A DNA stretch of 42,895 nucleotides, taken from positions 1 through 42,895 of the IMG/VR virus record IMGVR_UViG_3300025154_000187; one strand, given 5' to 3'. The position numbers and the translations under genes are program-made. Below are positions 1 through 6,142 of the stretch, in pieces. The notes below the pieces were generated by a model. It was not told where the DNA came from, ran no database searches, and worked only from the letters and a program-made list of their open reading frames with translations. Position 1 is the first letter of the stretch, and each line of letters starts with the position of its first letter. The DNA is from a virus.

Positions 1-122
1 TAACACCTACCTACTGCGACCTTGAGATGTTTTGTAAAAACAAGGATAAAAGATATATTAAAATACAATCAATTTGCCCTCCTGACTTTTTAAATTCAAT
101 AATAAATGAAAGAACAAATTAA
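1..122 (+). CDS. C-terminal part of a small Cys-rich protein (partial)
   Basis: An open frame read from base 3 runs to a TAA at 120-122 and has no start inside the window. It encodes 39 residues with Cys residues in the pattern YCDLEMFC...SICPPDF. The last bases of the window (TAAC) equal the first four. Merging that overlap puts this frame exactly in phase with the gene starting at 42717, giving a protein of about 98 aa with a CxxC...C N-terminus and Cys-containing C-terminus, like small Cys-rich proteins common in Bacteroidetes phages. That joining is inference. A direct join without the overlap would stop after eight codons. Function unknown; metal binding is possible. Confidence 0.6.
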   Translation, partial: TPTYCDLEMFCKNKDKRYIKIQSICPPDFLNSIINERTN

Positions 123-282
123 GCATAATCTAATTAAAACAATATTCTTATTTTTATACATAGGAATATTAACAATTATTAGTTATTATTTATGTACTTA
201 CTTGGATATTCCAAAATATATGACTTACTTTGTATTTTGTTTTAGTATTTATAGCGGTGTAATGTTTTTTAAAAATGAATAA
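106..282 (+). CDS. Small membrane protein, 58 aa
   Basis: ATG at 106 opens a 58-residue frame that overlaps the end of the preceding Cys-rich gene by 17 bases and the start of the HNH-like gene by 8 bases, typical phage packing. Residues about 11-32 (TIFLFLYIGILTIISYYL...) and 42-58 are strongly hydrophobic, so two membrane segments with short polar ends are predicted. The family is not recognised. Two short transmembrane helices would fit a holin or inner-membrane accessory protein, but the likely lysis genes are elsewhere (27489-28440), so no function is assigned. Confidence 0.6.
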   Translation: MKEQIKHNLIKTIFLFLYIGILTIISYYLCTYLDIPKYMTYFVFCFSIYSGVMFFKNE

Positions 283-607
283 TATACAGAAGAAATTAGA
301 TACTTCAACATATTTAAAAGTATGGAATAATAAGCCTCATGAATGCGAAGAGTGCGGTAAATGGTTAGAATATGCAGTTCAAGAAAATGTTATAAAAGAT
401 AGGAGTGTATTTAGCCATATATTATCAAAAGGTGCATTTCCAGAGCATAGGAACAATGTAGAAAATTTTAACTTACTTTGTTTTGAACACCATCAACAAT
501 ATGAGTTTGGAAACAGAAAAAGCATGAAGATATTTAAGAATAATGAGTTAATAATAGATAAATTAAAAAGAAAATATAATAATTTAAAAATTAAATTTTA
601 TGAGTGA
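275..607 (+). CDS. HNH-type endonuclease-like protein, 110 aa
   Basis: The protein has a CEECG knuckle at residues 24-28, an SHILSKG motif with His48, an RNN at 60-62, and an LLCFEHH element with Cys69, His72 and His73. That order (CxxC, central His, Asn, CxxHH) matches the zinc-binding beta-beta-alpha fold of HNH nucleases and NinG-like phage proteins. Small HNH proteins often sit in phage accessory or packaging regions and cut or process DNA. It overlaps its neighbours on both sides (275-282 and 600-607), so it is translated within the same small-gene run. Catalytic activity is inferred; the motif is compact but reasonably complete. Confidence 0.65.
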   Translation: MNNIQKKLDTSTYLKVWNNKPHECEECGKWLEYAVQENVIKDRSVFSHILSKGAFPEHRNNVENFNLLCFEHHQQYEFGNRKSMKIFKNNELIIDKLKRKYNNLKIKFYE

Positions 608-785
608 TAAAAATTCAAATGTAAAACAACTGAGACATGGAACTTTAGAATGGTTAAAAGATTCGCAAGATTTCACATGCAATAAAATTAAAAAAACAGA
701 TATAGATTCAAAGGTAAAACAACTCTTAGATGAAGAGTTGATTGAAAAATGTGAACAAAGTAACGGCTGGCGGTATGGCTTGTAA
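600..785 (+). CDS. Hypothetical 61-aa protein, possibly the 5' half of an interrupted gene
   Basis: This frame overlaps the HNH-like gene by 8 bases and ends at 785, inside a strong imperfect hairpin (760-848). The C-terminal half (VKQLLDEELIEKC...GWRYG) reads like the recognition part of a small winged helix. The stop lies at the very edge of a G+C-richer segment, and an open frame without a start resumes at 1262-1380 after it. I suspect that the original gene was longer and was cut by the inserted cassette. No function can be assigned. Confidence 0.55.
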   Translation: MSDKNSNVKQLRHGTLEWLKDSQDFTCNKIKKTDIDSKVKQLLDEELIEKCEQSNGWRYGL

Positions 786-848
786 GCCTTGCACTACCAC
801 TTCAATTCCCCGTAATAGCTTCGGCTTATAAGCTATACCGCTTGTTAC
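760..848 (+). repeat. Long imperfect inverted repeat (hairpin) at the cassette A left edge
   Basis: A 19-base arm at 770-788 (GCGGTATGGCTTGTAAGCC) pairs with 823-841 (GGCTTATAAGCTATACCGC) at 17 of 19 positions, with a 34-base loop. GTAAC at 760-764 and GTTAC at 844-848 extend the symmetry outward. A further pair, CCTGCT 848-853 and AGCAGG 867-872, follows. It could act as a terminator-like structure for the 5' gene or as a recombination site. It lacks the R''/R' consensus of integron attC sites and has no U-tract. Confidence 0.65.
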
Positions 849-1266
849 CTGCTGGGCGGTTTAATTAGCAGGATTTAAAAAAGGAACTAAATGAGTTTAG
901 ACGTTTATTTAAACAGAAAAAGGTATTTAAGCTACAATGAAGGCAAAACATATACCGAAGATGACGAACAAGTTTACTGGGCAAACATTACCCATAACTT
1001 AGGCAAAATGGCAGGTGAAGCAGGAATTTACGAAGCACTTTGGCGACCAGAAGAAATTGGAAAAACAAAGGCAAGTGAAATAATTGAATTACTTGAAAAA
1101 GGATTGGCTGACTTAAAAGCAAGACCTGAACATTTTGAGAAATTCAACTCGCCTAATGGATGGGGAATGTATGAACATTTTGTTCCTTTTGTCGAGAAGT
1201 ATTTAGAAGCCTGCAAAGTATATCCCGATGCCGTTATCGAAGTGTCAAGGTAGCCTTGCAGGTAAC
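785..1266 (+). other. G+C-richer moron cassette A
   Basis: This segment is visibly richer in G and C than its surroundings and holds a single gene (891-1253). The same nonamer AGCCTTGCA occurs at 785-793 and 1252-1260, and GTTACCTGC at 844-852 is inverted as GCAGGTAAC at 1258-1266. It lies between two frames (600-785 and 1262-1380) that look like parts of one disrupted gene. No transposase or integrase is inside it, so the mechanism of insertion is unknown. The label is inference from composition, repeats and broken flanks. Confidence 0.45.
891..1253 (+). CDS. Conserved phage hypothetical protein, 120 aa (moron)
   Basis: The sequence features YWANITHNLGKMAGEAGIYE, LWRPEEIG, GLADLK and NGWGMYEHFVPFVEKYL. 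I recognise this pattern from a conserved hypothetical protein found in phages of several bacterial phyla. No enzymatic motif is visible; it is soluble, with no membrane segment. ATG 891 follows an A-rich AAAAAAGGAACTAA leader containing a weak AAGGA. Codon and base use are richer in G+C than those of neighbouring genes, consistent with recent transfer. Function unknown. Confidence 0.8.
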   Translation: MSLDVYLNRKRYLSYNEGKTYTEDDEQVYWANITHNLGKMAGEAGIYEALWRPEEIGKTKASEIIELLEKGLADLKARPEHFEKFNSPNGWGMYEHFVPFVEKYLEACKVYPDAVIEVSR

Positions 1267-1380
1267 TAATGGATATGTTGAAGAGCTAATAGAAAGGTTT
1301 AAAAATAAATCAATAGTTAATGTTAGGGATTTAAAAACAGAATTAAGTAAAAGAATAATAATTAAAAAAGGAACAGTATA
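1262..1380 (+). pseudogene. Orphan 3' gene fragment without a start
   Basis: A frame beginning V-T-N-G-Y-V-E-E-L-I at 1262 stays open for 39 codons and stops directly before the ATG of the next gene (1381). It has no convincing start; the nearest is a TTG at 1257 inside the AGCCTTGCA repeat. Composition returns to phage-like A+T richness here. It is most simply the 3' remnant of the gene whose 5' part is 600-785, separated by cassette A. Precise excision at the shared GTAAC (760/1262) would not restore the frame, so the history is more complicated or the two frames are unrelated. Confidence 0.35.
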
Positions 1381-1812
1381 ATGAAACTGCCAGAAGCAAT
1401 AAAAATAGTAAAAGAGTATAAAGATTGGAGAGATAATATTATTTTAAATCAAGATGTAATAGGGGAGGTTCCAGTAGGATTAGGTATCGCAATAGATATA
1501 GTAATTAAATATTGTGAGGAGCAAATAAAAGAATCGGCTAAGTTTGAAAAATTAGTTGATGAGTGCGAAAAATTTACAGGAGTTAGTGAAAAAGATATAC
1601 GTCCAAATCTTTATGACTACATCATGCAAAATGGAAGTACTTTATTAAAAAATAGGGTTAAATGCATTGAAAAAGAATGGTTGAGATTACATGGGGAGAT
1701 TAACGGATATTTAAAATATATTCAAAAATCAGGATTAGTAAAAGTTCAAGGTATCGGCAAAGCAACTGCAAATGAGTTCATAAGACTTAGAGATGAATAT
1801 TTAAAATTATAA
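1381..1812 (+). CDS. HhH-motif DNA-binding-like protein, 143 aa
   Basis: Residues about 119-136 (LVKVQGIGKATANEF) form a helix-hairpin-helix with the GIGxxxA hairpin, a sequence-independent DNA-binding motif seen in nucleases, ligases and RecR/UvrC-type proteins. The rest is mainly predicted helical with two Cys-bearing helices (YCEEQ, VDECEKF). No nuclease motif is visible, so the protein may be a DNA-structure-binding accessory factor. The gene follows the putative fragment at 1262-1380 and is followed after 3 bases by a small membrane protein. Confidence 0.65.
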   Translation: MKLPEAIKIVKEYKDWRDNIILNQDVIGEVPVGLGIAIDIVIKYCEEQIKESAKFEKLVDECEKFTGVSEKDIRPNLYDYIMQNGSTLLKNRVKCIEKEWLRLHGEINGYLKYIQKSGLVKVQGIGKATANEFIRLRDEYLKL

Positions 1813-1815
1813 GAT

Positions 1816-2037
1816 ATGAAAAAATTTTTAATAATAATTAGTGTTGCAATATTTATGTTTATAAGATCAAATTTTATGATATATGAACTTTGTACAATAA
1901 ATAATTGCTATAAGAGTATGTGTTATTGGGGTGAAAACTCGCAATTGTTTTTAAATATATTTTTTACAATCACATTAATAATATTATTGACAATAATAGC
2001 AATAAGTTTATTTCTAAATGTAATAGATAAAGATTAA
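1816..2037 (+). CDS. Small membrane protein, 73 aa
   Basis: The N-terminus MKKFLIIISVAIFMFI is a charged start plus hydrophobic run that may be a signal anchor. A second hydrophobic segment spans about residues 45-69 (LFLNIFFTITLIILLTIIAI). The loop between carries three Cys residues (ELC, NNC, SMC). Two transmembrane helices with an external Cys-bearing loop are predicted. It begins 3 bases after the HhH gene and is probably co-transcribed. The family is not recognised. Confidence 0.6.
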   Translation: MKKFLIIISVAIFMFIRSNFMIYELCTINNCYKSMCYWGENSQLFLNIFFTITLIILLTIIAISLFLNVIDKD

Positions 2038-2146
2038 AATTATAGGATTAAGCAAATATGGAAAACGGAATAACTCTTGAATAAATTACTTATAACGATA
2101 GCATGTATGTTTAGTGTGAATTATTAAAAAACAAATTTTATAAATA

Positions 2147-2389
2147 ATGATAACGATTAAGGAATTACAATTAGATGATGCAACAGCATTGAGATTGCTG
2201 GAACTGATAAAAAAAGAAGAACCTGAAATATGGGAAGTTTTTAAACATGTATTAAAGCAAGCATTAAATACACCTGATGTTAGCGATACTGTTTGCTCTT
2301 GCCAAAAAGCACGATGTAATTACAAAACAGTTAGATTTGGAGGATTGCCAAATTTATGTTCAAACCCTAAAAGAGAAACTATACAATGA
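2147..2389 (+). CDS. Hypothetical 80-aa protein with Cys-rich tail
   Basis: The first 45 residues (ATALRLLELIKKEEPEIWEV...) are strongly helical. The C-terminal half has CSCQKARC and a later LC, a possible zinc site. The gene sits after about 110 bases of non-coding A+T-rich DNA in which I see no confident promoter (a TATGTTTA near 2106 is one base off the -7 consensus). It is followed by a clear promoter at 2425. No family recognised. Confidence 0.55.
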   Translation: MITIKELQLDDATALRLLELIKKEEPEIWEVFKHVLKQALNTPDVSDTVCSCQKARCNYKTVRFGGLPNLCSNPKRETIQ

Positions 2390-2424
2390 CAGCCAATATT
2401 TTAGTATTATTAAAATTAAATTAG

Positions 2425-2432
2425 TATCTTTG
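2425..2432 (+). promoter_or_regulatory. Bacteroidetes-type promoter (-7 box TATCTTTG), likely leaderless
   Basis: TATCTTTG matches the -7 consensus TAnnTTTG perfectly. The ATG at 2437 begins only 4 bases after the box, so the transcript should start at or within a base or two of the initiation codon, making a leaderless mRNA. The same TATCTTTG-(N)AAAATG arrangement recurs at 3582-3596. Confidence 0.6.
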
Positions 2433-2436
2433 TAAA

Positions 2437-2547
2437 ATGAAATTATCAGAATCAGATGTAAAGTATATTAGAGCAAGTAAACTAAGTGACAAAACGTTAT
2501 TGCTGTATGAGGCGTTTTGCCTACCGAACAGCACAACACTTGATTAG
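2437..2547 (+). pseudogene. Truncated HTH-type gene remnant, 36 aa
   Basis: The frame starts MKLSESDVKYIRASKLSDKTL, which resembles the start of HTH regulators or homing-endonuclease-associated HTH modules of the form KLTExDVxYIRxSxxSNxxLAxxFxVS. After about 21 residues the similarity stops and the frame runs into the G+C-richer cassette B, ending at 2547. It still has a perfect promoter immediately upstream. I read it as the 5' stump of a small HTH gene cut by the cassette. A genuine 36-aa peptide is possible. Confidence 0.4.
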
Positions 2548-2887
2548 AATTACAAACTTTAAATTAGTATAAACGATGAAAAAAGATAGCAAAATGACTT
2601 ATGACAGCGTGTTATATGCTGTTTGCCCAGAGTGCGGTGGCGATGGGAAAGAAACATGCACAAACCCTGACCACGGGCTAATAAGTGCTTTAAGTTGGCA
2701 CGATATAGGTAGAATTGGCTGTCCATGCTGTGGGCATGACCCAGACCACAAAGTGCCTAACGGTGGTGAATGCGAGGCGTGCGGTGGGACTGGTAAAATG
2801 ACCATGAAAGACGCTGAGGAATATGTAAGCGGATATGATTATGAAATAGGAATACAGCCTTTAGGGGCAAATTGCATATAACACTTG
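2490..2887 (+). other. G+C-richer moron cassette B
   Basis: An inverted repeat CAAAACG (2490-2496) / CGTTTTG (2513-2519) marks the left side. The octamer AACACTTG is repeated directly at 2535-2542 and 2880-2887, bracketing one gene (2576-2881). Base composition is clearly higher in G+C than its surroundings, and the left flank is a truncated HTH-like gene. No recombinase is present. The boundaries are approximate and inferred. Confidence 0.4.
2576..2881 (+). CDS. Zinc-ribbon protein with DnaJ-like CxxCxGxG repeats, 101 aa
   Basis: Three Cys pairs are evident: CPECGGDGK, CPCCGHDPDH and CEACGGTGK. The first and last are of the CxxCxGxG type known from DnaJ central domains. Two zinc sites are therefore likely, and a role in binding nucleic acid or protein is plausible but unproven. 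An internal ATG (MTYDSVLYAVCPEC, six codons in) is an alternative start. The gene is markedly richer in G+C than its neighbours and lies in cassette B, so transfer is likely. Confidence 0.65.
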   Translation: MKKDSKMTYDSVLYAVCPECGGDGKETCTNPDHGLISALSWHDIGRIGCPCCGHDPDHKVPNGGECEACGGTGKMTMKDAEEYVSGYDYEIGIQPLGANCI

Positions 2888-3020
2888 CATTTAAGTATAA
2901 GGTAAGCCGAAGCAATATAAATGAGATAAGAAATTATAAAAAGAGAGTGAAAAATAAATAATATGTTATAAAACATTTATGTAAAATAATCAACCTATAA
3001 ATCAATCACTTACAAAAAAC

Positions 3021-3064
3021 ATGATAAAAGTCATTGTTTTGCCTTTCTTTATGTAGTATTTTTG
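3021..3064 (+). promoter_or_regulatory. Operator-promoter module 1 (palindrome plus -7 box)
   Basis: ATGATAAAAGTCAT at 3021-3034 is followed after exactly 22 bp by the -7 box TATTTTTG at 3057-3064. The palindrome has 5-4-5 half-site geometry, like Crp/Fnr-family operators, and its centre falls near -41.5, the class II activation position. A TTG at 3034-3036 could act as the -33 element. It drives the gene at 3088. Four further copies with identical spacing occur at 31422, 32987, 34829 and 40650. Confidence 0.8.
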
Positions 3065-3087
3065 TTGCATAATTAAAATATAATAAG

Positions 3088-3381
3088 ATGAATATAGTAG
3101 AAATAGGGCAACAAGGAAAATTAGGAAAAGAAATACTAACTGTGGTTTCTTTTAATGAAAAAACATTTACGTGCGAAGGTGGAAGAACTTTTTTATTAAA
3201 TAATGCAAAGTGGATGACTGAAGGCAAAGATGTAAAAGTAAAAGCACCTAAAAAAAATAAATCTTACTTTTTTAATAATGAAAAATGTGAAAAAGATTTA
3301 AATGAAAAATTAAATGTAAATGAATTTGATGTATTTTTGCAAAATTCAGTTAAAAAACAATTACCAAGTTCATTAAGATAA
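3088..3381 (+). CDS. Hypothetical 97-aa protein under operator module 1
   Basis: The protein starts MNIVEIGQQGKLGKEILTVV and is predicted to be mostly beta in its first half (TFTCEGGRTFLLNNAKWM), then Lys- and Asn-rich (VKAPKKNKSYFF). It has no membrane segment or recognised motif. The 5' leader from the promoter at 3057-3064 is about 20 bases and A+T-rich. Being the first gene behind one of five shared operators, it is probably co-regulated with the DNA-metabolism genes of the right arm. Confidence 0.6.
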   Translation: MNIVEIGQQGKLGKEILTVVSFNEKTFTCEGGRTFLLNNAKWMTEGKDVKVKAPKKNKSYFFNNEKCEKDLNEKLNVNEFDVFLQNSVKKQLPSSLR

Positions 3382-3388
3382 AATTATT

Positions 3389-3565
3389 ATGAAGATTATA
3401 ACTAAAAAAGAAGCTGAAGAATTAGGTTGGTTGTTTTTAACTACAGGTAATACAATGACTGCCTCGAAAAAAGGAGAAACGATTCAACCTGTTAAAACAT
3501 TTATAGGATGTTTATTAACTTTAAGAAAAAAAATAACAAAATTTGAAACGCAGATTAGTTGCTAA
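3389..3565 (+). CDS. Hypothetical 58-aa protein
   Basis: ATG 3389 starts MKIITKKEAEELGWLFLTTG and the frame ends with TAA at 3563-3565, 7 bases after the preceding gene. The N-terminus suggests a short helix followed by a strand (amphipathic KEAEELGW). No family recognised. Spacing and orientation suggest it shares the transcript from operator module 1. The 3' end overlaps the possible -33 element of the next promoter. Confidence 0.5.
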   Translation: MKIITKKEAEELGWLFLTTGNTMTASKKGETIQPVKTFIGCLLTLRKKITKFETQISC

Positions 3566-3589
3566 ATTGTATTAATTAATATATCTTTG
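3559..3589 (+). promoter_or_regulatory. Bacteroidetes-type promoter before the terminase region
   Basis: TTG at 3559-3561, 20 bases of spacer, then a perfect -7 box TATCTTTG at 3582-3589, followed by CAAA and the ATG at 3594. The start codon lies 4 bases past the box, so the mRNA is probably leaderless. This is the last clear promoter before the terminase and tail genes and may feed the long virion operon. Confidence 0.65.
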
Positions 3590-3593
3590 CAAA

Positions 3594-3821
3594 ATGAATT
3601 ATATAAAATTTCAATATAAGTATAATTTAAAAATTAGACAAAAAATATTAAATTTAAGACCTGTATTTTATGTTATAATAAGAGGTAATGGATTTACTAT
3701 TCCTGATTTTATGATTGAACTATTTAATACAATTAAATTTACTCACATGTCTGCACATCATGGATTTATGTTGATTTTTGAAATATTTAATAAACAGAAA
3801 ATAGTTGAAATAGGAAACTAA
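3594..3821 (+). CDS. Hypothetical 75-aa protein behind a leaderless promoter
   Basis: Begins MNYIKFQYKYNLKIRQKI and is rich in aromatic and basic residues, with a hydrophobic C-terminal third (FMLIFEIFNKQKIVEI). No domain recognised. Its ATG is 4 bases after a perfect TATCTTTG box, so it is probably translated from a leaderless message. It precedes a short remnant and the terminase small subunit, which may share this transcript. Confidence 0.5.
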   Translation: MNYIKFQYKYNLKIRQKILNLRPVFYVIIRGNGFTIPDFMIELFNTIKFTHMSAHHGFMLIFEIFNKQKIVEIGN

Positions 3822-3828
3822 AATAATC

Positions 3829-3894
3829 ATGGCTAAAAAACAAGAGATTAAACAGGATAAGAACAATTACAGACAACATAATGGCAGCACCTAA
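3829..3894 (+). pseudogene. Possible remnant of a ParB-like gene (21 aa)
   Basis: The frame encodes MAKKQEIKQDKNNYRQHNGST then stops inside the start of the terminase small subunit gene (overlap 3881-3894). The segment resembles the extreme N-terminus of ParB-like phage proteins, which I recall as ...DKNNYRKHNxxN... and which are often encoded next to the small terminase gene. The rest of such a protein is absent, consistent with a deletion that fused its first codons to terS. It could instead be only a leader peptide that couples translation to terS. Confidence 0.35.
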
Positions 3895-4426
3895 AAACAA
3901 TCAATTTTGGAAATTAAGAAGTAAGCACGGAAGAGATAAGTTATTTAAAACTCCCGAGTTACTCTGGGAGGCAGCATGTGAGTATTTTCAATGGTGTGAT
4001 GAAAACCCATTTAAGATAGTAGAGCAAACCAAATCACAATCAAAAGGAGTGATAAACGTAAAAACGGGAGAGGTTACATTTCCAAACGCATTAACTGAAT
4101 TACCTGTTATAAGACCATATACAATTCATGGGTTGTGTTTATATTTAGATTGTAACTGTATGTATTTTAATCACTTTGAAGAAAGTTTGAAAGACAAAAC
4201 AGATAAACAGTCTAAAGATTTTTCTATAATCATTACACGCATACGAGAAACTATTTATAATCAAAAGTTCTCAGGTGCTGCTTCTGGCTTCTTTAATTCA
4301 AGTATTATAGCCCGAGATTTAGGGCTTATTGATAAATCAGAAAATAAAACAGAGGTTGGAATTTCCCAAGAGTTTACTGATGTTATGAAAAAATACAACG
4401 AAATTAACGAAAATAAAAAATCGTAA
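3881..4426 (+). CDS. terS: Terminase small subunit (DNA-packaging protein)
   Basis: The sequence KHGRDKLFKTPELLWEAACE, YFQWCDENP, RPYTIHGLCLYLD, ITRIRETIYNQKF and NSSIIARDLGLIDKS is characteristic of the GP3_package-type small terminase of Bacteroidetes phages and prophages. It recognises the packaging site and recruits the large subunit to load DNA into the procapsid. At 181 aa it is of normal length. The start at 3881 (MAAPKNNQFWKLR) overlaps the 21-aa remnant frame. The large subunit follows after 33 bases, the usual order. Confidence 0.85.
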   Translation: MAAPKNNQFWKLRSKHGRDKLFKTPELLWEAACEYFQWCDENPFKIVEQTKSQSKGVINVKTGEVTFPNALTELPVIRPYTIHGLCLYLDCNCMYFNHFEESLKDKTDKQSKDFSIIITRIRETIYNQKFSGAASGFFNSSIIARDLGLIDKSENKTEVGISQEFTDVMKKYNEINENKKS

Positions 4427-4459
4427 CTATTTGAAGGACATCCGCAGGTATAATTTTAA

Positions 4460-5899
4460 ATGAATACTGAATTAATAGACTTATCAAATAATTTAAAATC
4501 AAATTTCTTTGAATATTTCAAAGCTACATGGTCTATTTATTCAGATGAAAGATTAATTGTTGCAGATTATCACGAATATTTATGTAATCAAGCTCAAGAG
4601 TTAGGAGGGTATATTTTAAGAAGGGAGAGACCTCCGCACAAATGGACTGTTGTAAACATTCCGCCAGGCACAAGTAAAAGTTCTATATGGTCAATTGCAT
4701 TTCCTACGTGGCTACTTGCAAATGACCCTTCAGTATTCACAATTAACAGTTCATACAGTTATGAGTTATCTGCTCAATTTGTAAGGAAATCATTAAAAAT
4801 TATTAAGAGTGATTTTTTTAAATATCTTTTTGGTGAAATTGAATTAACAAAAGAGACAGAGAGCTATTTTGAGACTAATCAAAACGGAGGGAGGTATGCA
4901 ACTTCAACAGGAGGAACAATAACAGGTGTACATGGTAACTTATTTATACATGATGACCCTTTAAGTGTTCAGGATAGTTCAAGTAAAGCAAAACGAGATA
5001 GTGCCAACAGGTTTATTTTTGAGGCAACTGTTGACAGGGTAAGAGATAAAGAAATTACACCTTTTATTTTAGTAATGCAAAGACTACATGAAGAAGACCC
5101 AACTGAAAGTATTTTAACAAAAAATATTAAATTAAATCATATCTGTTTACCTGCCGAATTGTCTAATATGACAACTGAGGGCTTGGAATATCTTTATAAT
5201 GATGGATTGCTTGACCCTGTAAGAATAGGGCAAGTAGTAATTGAGGAAAAAAAAGAGGAGTTGGGGAGTGTAAGTTATGCGGGGCAATATGAACAAAACC
5301 CGATTGTTAAAGGTGGTAATAAGATAAAAGGTGAATGGTTTAATTATACAACATTAAAAGAGCTACCGACAACGTTAAAATGGGATTTATGGCTGGACGG
5401 TGCATATACTAAGCAAACAGCCAACGACCCGACAGGAATAATGATAACTGCTTTTTTAAATAATATTCTTTATATTCGTTATGCTGGTTCTAAACATTTA
5501 GAAATGCCTGAACTATTAAAGTGGCTGCAAGTTTTAGGAGTGGAGCATGAAATAAAAGCAAATAGCAGGGTGTTTATAGAACCAAAGGCAACAGGTTTAA
5601 CATTACAGCAACTATTAAGGCAAAGCCATTTTAATCCTGTTTTAATTGAAAGTAAATTAGTAGGTGAAGGGAAGGAAGCGAGGATACAAACAGCAAGTCC
5701 AAAGGTTGATGCTGGAAAAGTAACACTAATAAAAAACAATTGGAATAGTGAGTTTATTTATCAATTGGAAGGCTTCCCTAACTGTAAAAATGATGAATAT
5801 GTAGATTTAATAGGATATGCTGTTGATTATTATTATAAAATGAATTACTCAGCCCCAAAAACAGGTAATGCGACTTATAATCCAAACGTAAGATTTTAA
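4460..5899 (+). CDS. terL: Terminase large subunit (packaging ATPase-nuclease)
   Basis: The N-terminal ATPase has a Walker A PPGTSKSS at residues 68-75 and a Walker B LFIHDDP at about 161-167. A motif VMQRLHEEDP (about 205-214) follows. The C-terminal RNase H-like nuclease shows acidic residues D313 in WLDGAY, E374 in FIEPKATG, and D449 in EYVDLIGYAVD. At 479 aa it is full length for this family. It powers DNA translocation through the portal and cuts concatemers. Upstream terS supports the call. No Shine-Dalgarno precedes ATG 4460, as is usual for Bacteroidetes. Confidence 0.93.
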   Translation: MNTELIDLSNNLKSNFFEYFKATWSIYSDERLIVADYHEYLCNQAQELGGYILRRERPPHKWTVVNIPPGTSKSSIWSIAFPTWLLANDPSVFTINSSYSYELSAQFVRKSLKIIKSDFFKYLFGEIELTKETESYFETNQNGGRYATSTGGTITGVHGNLFIHDDPLSVQDSSSKAKRDSANRFIFEATVDRVRDKEITPFILVMQRLHEEDPTESILTKNIKLNHICLPAELSNMTTEGLEYLYNDGLLDPVRIGQVVIEEKKEELGSVSYAGQYEQNPIVKGGNKIKGEWFNYTTLKELPTTLKWDLWLDGAYTKQTANDPTGIMITAFLNNILYIRYAGSKHLEMPELLKWLQVLGVEHEIKANSRVFIEPKATGLTLQQLLRQSHFNPVLIESKLVGEGKEARIQTASPKVDAGKVTLIKNNWNSEFIYQLEGFPNCKNDEYVDLIGYAVDYYYKMNYSAPKTGNATYNPNVRF

Positions 5900-5955
5900 T
5901 GTTTTTAATTTTAGGAATAGCATTAATGATATTAATTGAGTTAGATAATGAATAA
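5899..5955 (+). CDS. Possible 18-aa hydrophobic peptide
   Basis: ATG 5899 shares a base with the terL stop (TAATG) and encodes MFLILGIALMILIELDNE, almost one transmembrane helix, ending at 5955 inside the next gene's start (5948). The overlap with both neighbours suggests either a real micropeptide or a re-initiation bridge between terL and the following Cys-rich gene. It is too short for homology arguments. Confidence 0.3.
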   Translation: MFLILGIALMILIELDNE

Positions 5956-6139
5956 ACATGTAACAAAGTGCAAAGATTGCATTAAGGAGATTTCAGAATG
6001 TCCGATTAGAGAAAGTCAAATACAAAGAGGGCTAACTCCTGCGGGTTGTAATTTAATTACAAATAATACAAAAAGCGAAAGGGAGGAGCTAACTGAAGAA
6101 CAATTGCTAAAAAATAATCCATTTCATTTTAGTTGGTAG
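5948..6139 (+). CDS. Small Cys-rich protein, 63 aa
   Basis: The motif CKDCIKEISECPIRESQ followed by PAGC gives four Cys residues in the first half, a probable zinc site. The C-terminus is acidic (SEREELTEEQLL). Small Cys-rich proteins like this are frequent in the non-structural spacers of Bacteroidetes phages and have no known role. It follows terL and precedes an HTH-like gene by 3 bases. Confidence 0.6.
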   Translation: MNKHVTKCKDCIKEISECPIRESQIQRGLTPAGCNLITNNTKSEREELTEEQLLKNNPFHFSW

Positions 6140-6142
6140 ATA

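Noticed and set aside
600-640. GTGATAAAAATTCA near 605 resembles the operator
   Set aside because: Right half-site does not match RTCAT, it lies inside a coding start, and no -7 box lies 22 bp downstream.
760-872. Integron attC site at the cassette A edge
   Set aside because: The hairpin is large and imperfect like attC, but the R'' (RYYYAAC) and R' (GTTRRRY) core sites are absent.
2386-2402. ATGACAGCCAATAT upstream of the promoter at 2425
   Set aside because: Only the left half-site matches and spacing is 3 bases off; not counted as a sixth operator.
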